Assembly: GCA_017521295.1 (NCBI GenBank)
Contig: JAFXDF010000020.1
Span: 1-64,000 of the forward strand
Reading direction: 5' to 3'
Origin: Clostridia bacterium
Lineage (GTDB): Bacteria > Bacillota > Clostridia > Oscillospirales > Butyricicoccaceae
Length of the DNA: 64,000 nt
Program-made: the position numbers and the translations under genes
Notes under the pieces: model-generated
The model's database searches: none
The model's input: only the letters and a program-made list of their open reading frames with translations
Told to the model about the DNA's origin: nothing
Shown: positions 58,594-64,000 of the stretch, one piece after another
Layout of the letters: each line of letters opens with the position of its first letter
Position numbering within the stretch: position 1 is the stretch's first letter

Positions 58594-60633
58594 TTATTCA
58601 AACAGGTCGAAATCGCATTTTTCCAGCAGATCAAGCTGGGCTTCGGGCTGATCCAGCACCCGGCGGGACTGGGCCAGAATGGCGCTTTCAATGACGTTTC
58701 TCGCCAGACGGCCGTTGCCGCTGGATCTGTCGTCCATGGCCTGAATTACGCAGAAGTAGTCCAACAAAGCGCCTTTGGCCTCTTCCGACAGACGGTATCC
58801 CCGGGAAGTGGCGTTGATCTCGGCGATTTTGGCCAGTTCGTCACCGGTATAATCGGGGAATTCAATAATGTTGGGGAATCGGCTCTGCAGGCCGGAGTTT
58901 GCGGTGAGGAAGGTCTCCATTTCCCTGGTGTAGCCGGCCAGAATGACGATGAGGTCATCCCGGTTGTCCTCCATGCCCTTTACCAGGGTGTCGATGGCCT
59001 CCAGACCGAAGCTGTCGTCCTTGCCGCGATAGAGCGAATAGGCCTCGTCAATGAATAAAACGCCGCCCAGGGCGCTCTTGATCACCTGCGTGGTCAGGGG
59101 CGCGGTGTGGCCAACGTATTTGCCCACCAGGTCGGCACGGCTGACTTCCACCAGCTGACCACCCGACAGCACGCCAATGGCCTTCAGGTATTTGGATACC
59201 AGACGGGCGATGGTGGTTTTGCCGGTACCGGGATTACCGGTAAAGATCATGTGCATGGACACGCCACTGACCGGCAGGCCCTGGGCTTTGCGCATCTCCT
59301 GCACCTTGTAGTTCTTCTCCAGAGACAGGATATATTCTTTGATCTCGCGCAGGCCCACGATGTTGTCCATTTCGGCCTTGACGGCTTCCAGCTCGCCACG
59401 GTAGCCGCCGGGCAGCAGGGACAGTAGGTCGGTCTTGACGCCGTCCAGCACGGCGAACAGATGAGAATCCTCGCAAATCAGGGAAACCGTCTGTTCGGGG
59501 ACGTCTTTTTCCAGTTTGTACTGGGCCAGGGCTTCAAAGCAATCATCAACATAGTCCAGAATGCCGCCGATGCCGGTATCAGGCTTGATCTTGTCGGCCA
59601 AAAAGGCATTGATGCTTGCATCTGCAGCAAGTGTAAAGCCAAGACGCTTTGCAGCCTTTTCGGCCAGTTTTTCATACTGCAAGGCGGCAATCTTCTCGAC
59701 AGATTCCCGAGCCAGGGGCTGGGTGGCACAAACATCGCCCAGCGCATCCACCACTTTGGCGCCAAAAGCGCCCACCAGCTTGTCCAGGCCTTTTTCGGAA
59801 ACCAGAACCAGATAGCTGCCGTTGGCGTGGATACAGCCCACCGTTTCGGAGGCCAGCGCCGTTCCGGCATCCACCAGATGGCCCTTCTGCATCACATAAC
59901 GGGAGGCAAGCTGCAGGCTGCCGGTGCAGATCAACTCACCCAACTGCTGCAAAAAAGCCGGATGGCACTGTTCATAGTGATCCAGCACCAGGATACCGCC
60001 CTTCAGCAGAGCGGCGTACAGATCCTGGAGGAACAGTTTTTCCTCGCTCTGCCCGGGATACAGGGCCAGATCCATTGTCTGCACCTTACCGGATGCCAGC
60101 AAGCCGGCCTCAGCCATGCCTTCCGCCACCAGATCCAGGGCAGTATGCCGGCCGGTGTTGGGCTTGCCGTGGACCAGAATGGCGTTGCGCAGGCCTTCAG
60201 GTTGCTCCCACCCCATGATATAAGGCCGCTTAAAGGCGATGACCAGCTTTTTCAAAAAGGCCTCCTGGCCGATGAGCGTGCCGGTGAGTTTGGGCAGCAA
60301 ATCGCCGAACCGCTGTGCTTCGGGACGGCTGTCGGTCTCCTTAACGGTCGTTTCGGGTTTCGCGGGGGCTTTCTGCTGATAAGTGACGCCAAAATCCTTC
60401 TCTACTTCCTTCTGGATGGCGTCAAAATCCAGTTCACCGCTCATCTTTTTCAGTTCGGCTAACTGATCCTGCAGCTTTTGGTTAAGATTTTCCTGTTTTT
60501 TCTGAATCGCATCCAGGCCGTCATTCATCTTGCGGCTTTGCTCCAAATAGGTTTCGGCTCGCTGGGTGGAAAAAGTGCGGCTTTTGCCGCTTCCAAACAC
60601 GTCGCGCAGCAGATCGTCAAGTTCTTTGGCCAT
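58594..60633 (-). CDS. Tandem AAA ATPase: Clp-like inactive module plus CbbX/SpoVK module
   Basis: A 679-residue protein. An N-terminal coiled coil (about 25-70) is followed by a Clp-type AAA module (about 115-375) with a damaged P-loop, GKPNTGRHT (156-164), and degenerate Walker B ILVLDHYE. The C-terminal module (about 425-675) is CbbX/SpoVK-like and intact: GNPGTGKTT (466-474), Walker B GGVLFIDEAYSL, and a sensor region ILAGYTREMETFL with the Arg-finger candidate QSRFPN. It is probably a remodelling ATPase whose first module is structural. ATG 60633 has GGAGG upstream. It overlaps the Nudix gene by 17 bases. Confidence 0.88.
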   Translation of the reverse strand: MAKELDDLLRDVFGSGKSRTFSTQRAETYLEQSRKMNDGLDAIQKKQENLNQKLQDQLAELKKMSGELDFDAIQKEVEKDFGVTYQQKAPAKPETTVKETDSRPEAQRFGDLLPKLTGTLIGQEAFLKKLVIAFKRPYIMGWEQPEGLRNAILVHGKPNTGRHTALDLVAEGMAEAGLLASGKVQTMDLALYPGQSEEKLFLQDLYAALLKGGILVLDHYEQCHPAFLQQLGELICTGSLQLASRYVMQKGHLVDAGTALASETVGCIHANGSYLVLVSEKGLDKLVGAFGAKVVDALGDVCATQPLARESVEKIAALQYEKLAEKAAKRLGFTLAADASINAFLADKIKPDTGIGGILDYVDDCFEALAQYKLEKDVPEQTVSLICEDSHLFAVLDGVKTDLLSLLPGGYRGELEAVKAEMDNIVGLREIKEYILSLEKNYKVQEMRKAQGLPVSGVSMHMIFTGNPGTGKTTIARLVSKYLKAIGVLSGGQLVEVSRADLVGKYVGHTAPLTTQVIKSALGGVLFIDEAYSLYRGKDDSFGLEAIDTLVKGMEDNRDDLIVILAGYTREMETFLTANSGLQSRFPNIIEFPDYTGDELAKIAEINATSRGYRLSEEAKGALLDYFCVIQAMDDRSSGNGRLARNVIESAILAQSRRVLDQPEAQLDLLEKCDFDLFE

Positions 60634-61555
60634 CACACAAGCCTCCGTTCAAAAAATCTTTCAAATAGCGGAAGGGCACCATTTCTTCCCGGTCATTCAT
60701 TTGCAGAATTTCCTGAGCGGTGGCCCATTTATAGTCACAGGTTTCACCGGGCTGCAGCACTACCGCATCCAGCGGAAAGTCCTGTCGGAACAGCCACACA
60801 TCGGTGAACCAATCCCAGCCCTGATAGGACAGGATGATCCGACCGTTTTCCGGAGAAACCGACAGGCCGGTCTCCTCCTTCACCTCTCTGAGGGCTGCAG
60901 CAAGGCTGTCGTCACCCGCCAGAGCCGAACCGCCGGTACATTCCCAAAGACCGGCATAGCCCTTGTTTGGGGCACGCTTTGTAATGAGAAACCGCCCGTC
61001 GGTATGCTGCAGCCAGACGTGCACCGTCAGGTGATAATCGCCGGTTGCAAGGGGCTCTCCCCTTTTCTGCACACGGCCTGTAAAGTTTCTATCCTTGTCA
61101 TAGATACCCCACAGTTCGTCCGAGCTGGTCTGCACATTTCGCCAGCCCTGCACCCAGTCATAAAACTTGATGTGGGCTGCGGGATAGGTAAGCTTCCGGG
61201 GCGGCACATCCATCAGACAAATTTCTGCGATTTCCGACTGAGGCATCGGCCCCAGTTCTTCAATCTCCGCAAAAAAGATCATACCGTACCGGGTAATCTG
61301 ATAAGCACAGATGGGGGTCAGTTCGAACTTCCTGGCGCCGGTTTCTTCCATCAGTTCCCGCTCCGCCGCCTGAAGAGGGGTTTCACCGGGCTCGATATGT
61401 CCGCCGGGAAGCTCCCAGGTATCCCGTTCCCGATGCCGGCAAAAGACCCAGTGATCCTGATATCTGGCTGCGATCACCGAAAAGGTCATCTGTTCTTCCG
61501 GGATCTCACCCAGGTTGTAACGAACAGGCTCCCGTTTGGGATGCTTGACTTCCAT
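60617..61555 (-). CDS. Tandem Nudix hydrolase
   Basis: A 312-residue protein with two Nudix domains. The first box (about 51-74) is GHIEPGE followed by RELMEETGA, a complete GX5EX7REUXEEXGU. The second (about 208-231) is GSALAGD followed by REVKEETGL, with Asp in place of the first Glu. Nudix enzymes hydrolyse nucleoside diphosphates linked to another group; the fused pair could act on two substrates, or one domain may be regulatory. The start is ATG 61555 with GGGGAGGGG. It opens the operon with the AAA ATPase and GNAT genes. Confidence 0.88.
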   Translation of the reverse strand: MEVKHPKREPVRYNLGEIPEEQMTFSVIAARYQDHWVFCRHRERDTWELPGGHIEPGETPLQAAERELMEETGARKFELTPICAYQITRYGMIFFAEIEELGPMPQSEIAEICLMDVPPRKLTYPAAHIKFYDWVQGWRNVQTSSDELWGIYDKDRNFTGRVQKRGEPLATGDYHLTVHVWLQHTDGRFLITKRAPNKGYAGLWECTGGSALAGDDSLAAALREVKEETGLSVSPENGRIILSYQGWDWFTDVWLFRQDFPLDAVVLQPGETCDYKWATAQEILQMNDREEMVPFRYLKDFLNGGLCDGQRT

Positions 61556-61606
61556 ATTCTCCCCTCCCCTTTCTTTTACCAAATTATTTTACCACATCGC
61601 AAAATG

Positions 61607-61636
61607 AAAAACAACGCTCCGAAGAGCGTTGTTTTT
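61607..61636 (-). terminator. Terminator of the hydrogenase operon
   Basis: ACAACGCTC-CGAA-GAGCGTTGT-type stem with T-run on the minus strand, 17 bases past the hydrogenase stop codon. Confidence 0.88.
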
Positions 61637-61652
61637 CTATGATTTAAATGAA

Positions 61653-63182
61653 TTAGTCCTTCAGCAGGGGCAGCGTGATATCGTACTTGCTGTCCAGGGC
61701 GCTCTCGAAGGGAGCTTCCTTGGAGTACAGGCCGACAGCAGCGGCACTCTTCTTGATGGGCTGGATGGTACCGGCACCGGCAACGCAGCCGCCGGGGCAG
61801 CACATACCTTCCAGCAGATATCCGTTGTATTTACCAGCCTTGGCCAGCATCAGCATCTTCTTACACTCGGACAGACCCTGAGCGGCAACGACCTTGACCT
61901 CGCGGTCGGGAGCCAGGTGCTTGGCAGCCTCAACAACGGCAGCGGCAACACCGCCGCCAACGGCAAAGTTACGGGCAACACCGGAAGCCTCAGACAGGGG
62001 CACTTCATCCTCGGCGGGAATGGCCTTAAAGTCCACTTCCTTAGCCTCGAACATACCCTGCAGCTCTTCAAAGGTCAGAACGAAGTCAACATCGGAACGG
62101 ACGCTGCGGCGGCTGGCCTCCAGCTTCTTGGCGGAGCAGGGACCGACGAAGGTGATCTTGGCCTCGGGATGCTGCATCTTCAGCATACGGGCAGTCAGAA
62201 CCATGGGAGACATGGCCATGGAGATGTTCATAGCCAGCTCGGGGAACTCCTTCTTGGTCATGACAGACCAGGCGGGGCAGCAGGAAGTAGCCATAAAGGG
62301 CTGATACTCGGGAACTTCACGCAGGAAGTCCTTAGCTTCCTCAATGGTACACAGGTCGGCACCGATAGCAACTTCAACAACATCGGAGAAGCCCAGCATC
62401 TTCATAGCGGCAGTCAGACGCTCGGGAGTGGCGTCGGGACCAAACTGGCCGTAGAAAGCGGGAGCCACGCAGGCGATGTTGCGGTCGCCCTTCTTGATGG
62501 AGTGGATCAGCTGGAAGATCTGGCCCTTATCGGAGATGGCGCCGAAGGGGCAGGAAACCATACACATACCGCAGGAAACGCACTTGTCATAGTTGATCTT
62601 GGCGCGGCCGTGCTCATCGGACTCGATGGCGTTCATGCCACAGGCAGCAGCACAGGGACGCTCCTGCTTGATGATGGCGTTGTAGGGGCAGGCGTTGGCG
62701 CACTTGCCGCACTTGATGCACTTGGTCTCGTCAATGACAGACTTGCCCTTGACGAAGCTGATAGCGCCCTTGGGGCAGACTTCGTAGCAGTAGTGAGACA
62801 GGCAGCCCTGGCAGCCTTCGGTGACGTAGTAACGGTTGGTGGGGCAAGCGTTACAGGCGTAGCTGATGATGTTCACCAGGGGGGGATCATAGTACTTTTC
62901 GGCAATGGCGCTCTCGTTGACGCCGTCGGACAGACGGGTGTGCTCGGTAACAGAGCGGAGAGGCAGGCCCATGGCCAGACGCAGGCGCTCGCCGATGATG
63001 GCGCGCTCCAGGAAGATGGACTCGCGATCCTCGGGCAGCTCGCCGGGAGCGATCTTGTAGGGCAGGTCTTCGATACGGCTGTAGTCGCCGCCCTCATAGG
63101 CCAGACGGGCAACTTCGGTGAAGATCTGCTTGCGGTGTGCGGTCATAGAAGTAGCAATGCCGCGGGTTTGAGTGAGATTCAT
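61653..63182 (-). CDS. Monomeric [FeFe] hydrogenase (group B-like)
   Basis: A 509-residue hydrogenase. A family-specific N-terminal part (1-105) precedes four Cys in CNACP and CQGCLSHYCYEVCP, then two [4Fe-4S] sites (CIKCGKCANACP near 155-165 and CVSCGMCMVSCP near 201-211). The H-cluster motifs are intact: TSCCPAW (Cys301, Cys302), GPCSAKK (Cys349) and EGMCCPGGC (Cys462, Cys466). I place it in group B by its N terminus. It may make H2 from reduced ferredoxin or act in signalling. Codon use is strongly biased. It starts 34 bases after the SpoIIE-type phosphatase gene; hydEFG maturases are not in the window. Confidence 0.9.
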   Translation of the reverse strand: MNLTQTRGIATSMTAHRKQIFTEVARLAYEGGDYSRIEDLPYKIAPGELPEDRESIFLERAIIGERLRLAMGLPLRSVTEHTRLSDGVNESAIAEKYYDPPLVNIISYACNACPTNRYYVTEGCQGCLSHYCYEVCPKGAISFVKGKSVIDETKCIKCGKCANACPYNAIIKQERPCAAACGMNAIESDEHGRAKINYDKCVSCGMCMVSCPFGAISDKGQIFQLIHSIKKGDRNIACVAPAFYGQFGPDATPERLTAAMKMLGFSDVVEVAIGADLCTIEEAKDFLREVPEYQPFMATSCCPAWSVMTKKEFPELAMNISMAMSPMVLTARMLKMQHPEAKITFVGPCSAKKLEASRRSVRSDVDFVLTFEELQGMFEAKEVDFKAIPAEDEVPLSEASGVARNFAVGGGVAAAVVEAAKHLAPDREVKVVAAQGLSECKKMLMLAKAGKYNGYLLEGMCCPGGCVAGAGTIQPIKKSAAAVGLYSKEAPFESALDSKYDITLPLLKD

Positions 63183-63216
63183 AGCAATTCCCCTTTTATG
63201 TAATCTATTTTCAAGT

Positions 63217-64000
63217 TTAACACATGCTGATTTTAACGTTTTTGCCGAGCTCGGTCAACTCTTTTTCCAGATCCTTGGCCAGTCCCAGTTTGCTCTGGAA
63301 AGATATATCCTGGGTCATGTTGGATGTATTTACCGAAGTGCCGAAGAAAATGTTCACATCGGTGGCCTGTTCCAGCAGAAGTTCTGCCAGACAGGCAGCG
63401 CCATTTTTGGGATTTTCCAATTCCAGGGTCATCATGCAGTCCCGGCGGTACTGACGCACCAGATCCAGGGTCGCCCGCAGGGTCAGAAGGCCTTCGGTTA
63501 CCAGATCCACGCCGTCGATCCGGGACATAGCGGGGACCGATTCGGTTGCGGTATCCTCTCGGCTGAACACTTCCTTACCCAGATAGGCCGCAACGGTTTT
63601 TGACGTTGTGCCGCCGCATACCACATGGGCACCGGCTTTGGAGAAGAACAGACGCATGGTCGCTTCGTCATCGGCGCGGTTTTTAGGCGGTCCGATCATC
63701 ATATTGACGGCATACCGGGGCCGAGCCTTAATGGCGATGATGGTAGCATCGTCGTCAGCCTCATCCAGGTTCAGCGCCAGCGCCGCACGAAGGATCCGGG
63801 CCGCTATTCGCTGGGCAGAGACATCTTCCCCGTCGTACTGGGCAGCCAGGGTGGCAACCTCTTCCGATGGCCAACCGTCACCGGTCTTTCCCCGGCCGGC
63901 CTGGGTGATACCGTCGCTCATCAGAAGCAGCAGATCCCCTTCTTCCAAATGAAGGGTGCTTTCGTGGATTTCCTTTTCACCCACAAACTGCACACCGTAA
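63217..64000 (-). CDS. SpoIIE-type PP2C serine phosphatase, 5' end outside window
   Basis: The C-terminal part of a PP2C-like phosphatase (at least 260 residues visible); the frame stays open to the window edge, so the true start is beyond 64000. LHLEEGDLLLLMSDGITQAG is the SpoIIE/RsbU metal-binding block (short form LLLMSDGITQAG), and DEADDDATIIAIKA carries the final Asp pair. A further 170 residues follow the phosphatase core (about 90-260), including a region VCGGTTSKTVAAYLG and TEGLLTL that I do not recognise. Phosphatases of this kind are often found next to [FeFe] hydrogenases in Clostridia. Confidence 0.85.
   Translation of the reverse strand, partial: YGVQFVGEKEIHESTLHLEEGDLLLLMSDGITQAGRGKTGDGWPSEEVATLAAQYDGEDVSAQRIAARILRAALALNLDEADDDATIIAIKARPRYAVNMMIGPPKNRADDEATMRLFFSKAGAHVVCGGTTSKTVAAYLGKEVFSREDTATESVPAMSRIDGVDLVTEGLLTLRATLDLVRQYRRDCMMTLELENPKNGAACLAELLLEQATDVNIFFGTSVNTSNMTQDISFQSKLGLAKDLEKELTELGKNVKISMC

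Overview
The window reads as the chromosome of an anaerobic, low-oxygen-adapted Firmicute of class Clostridia, most likely an Oscillospirales/Ruminococcaceae-type gut bacterium. I infer this from gene content and order: a fused ispH-rpsA gene, an scpA-scpB-DUF2953-gerW-dacB-rluB run, a monomeric [FeFe] hydrogenase, reverse rubrerythrin, acetate kinase, DegV, and TIGR04086, DUF1836 and DUF4830 proteins. Base composition looks mid-50s %GC by eye. Several sporulation-type genes are present (gerW, a SpoIID/LytB-domain protein, a CwlD-like amidase, a SpoIIE-type phosphatase), but the window alone does not prove spore formation.

Layout. 1-8.1 kb: acetate kinase, a GNAT acetyltransferase, DegV-DUF1836, a large class A penicillin-binding protein, two small membrane-anchored proteins and a nucleotidyltransferase. 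8.1-12.2 kb: a two-component system and guaB. 12.3-15.6 kb: a radical SAM / PxpB / PxpC / methyltransferase operon with a near-consensus promoter. 15.6-18.9 kb: a GntR-regulated ABC exporter, a DUF2804 protein and tRNA-Leu(CAG), followed by a structured element that ends in a copy of the tRNA 3' end. 18.9-30.7 kb: oxidative stress (Rrf2 regulator, reverse rubrerythrin, ferritin), an M14 peptidase, an EAL protein with a dead GGDEF domain, surface glycan genes (GtrA, GT2, YfhO) and an MFS exporter. 30.8-44.8 kb: lon-engB-lysA, then one long co-directional block scpA-scpB-DUF2953-gerW-dacB-rluB-rpiR-flavoprotein-cmk-plsC-ispH/rpsA. cmk carries a frameshift. 44.8-48.9 kb: a tyrosine recombinase, an alkylguanine methyltransferase, an ABC export pair with no ATPase, and a tiny Cys-rich protein. 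48.9-57 kb (minus strand): spoIID-like, queA, rmuC, tgt, yajC, TIGR04086, cwlD, radA. 57-64 kb: a Cys-rich possible spore protein, then a minus-strand tandem-Nudix/AAA/GNAT operon, and an [FeFe] hydrogenase behind a SpoIIE-type phosphatase that runs off the window.

How the parts fit. Much of the window is core growth machinery: envelope synthesis (PBP, DacB, PlsC, IspH), chromosome segregation (ScpAB), ribosome and tRNA maturation (EngB, RluB, QueA/Tgt, S1), proteolysis (Lon), and anaerobic energy and redox (AckA, hydrogenase, rubrerythrin). ackA, reverse rubrerythrin, ferritin, lysA, lon, the S1 half of ispH-rpsA and the hydrogenase share a strongly biased codon set that suggests high expression.

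The most interesting non-routine signals are RNA-level. They are a terminator hairpin that also carries the Shine-Dalgarno sequence and abuts the start codon of the next gene (51396-51437), a perfect 13-bp hairpin that buries the dacB Shine-Dalgarno sequence (37632-37662), an internal promoter and ribosome site at the ispH/S1 junction, and the tRNA-derived structured element at 18.6-18.8 kb. All domain calls are from reading the sequence, with no database search.
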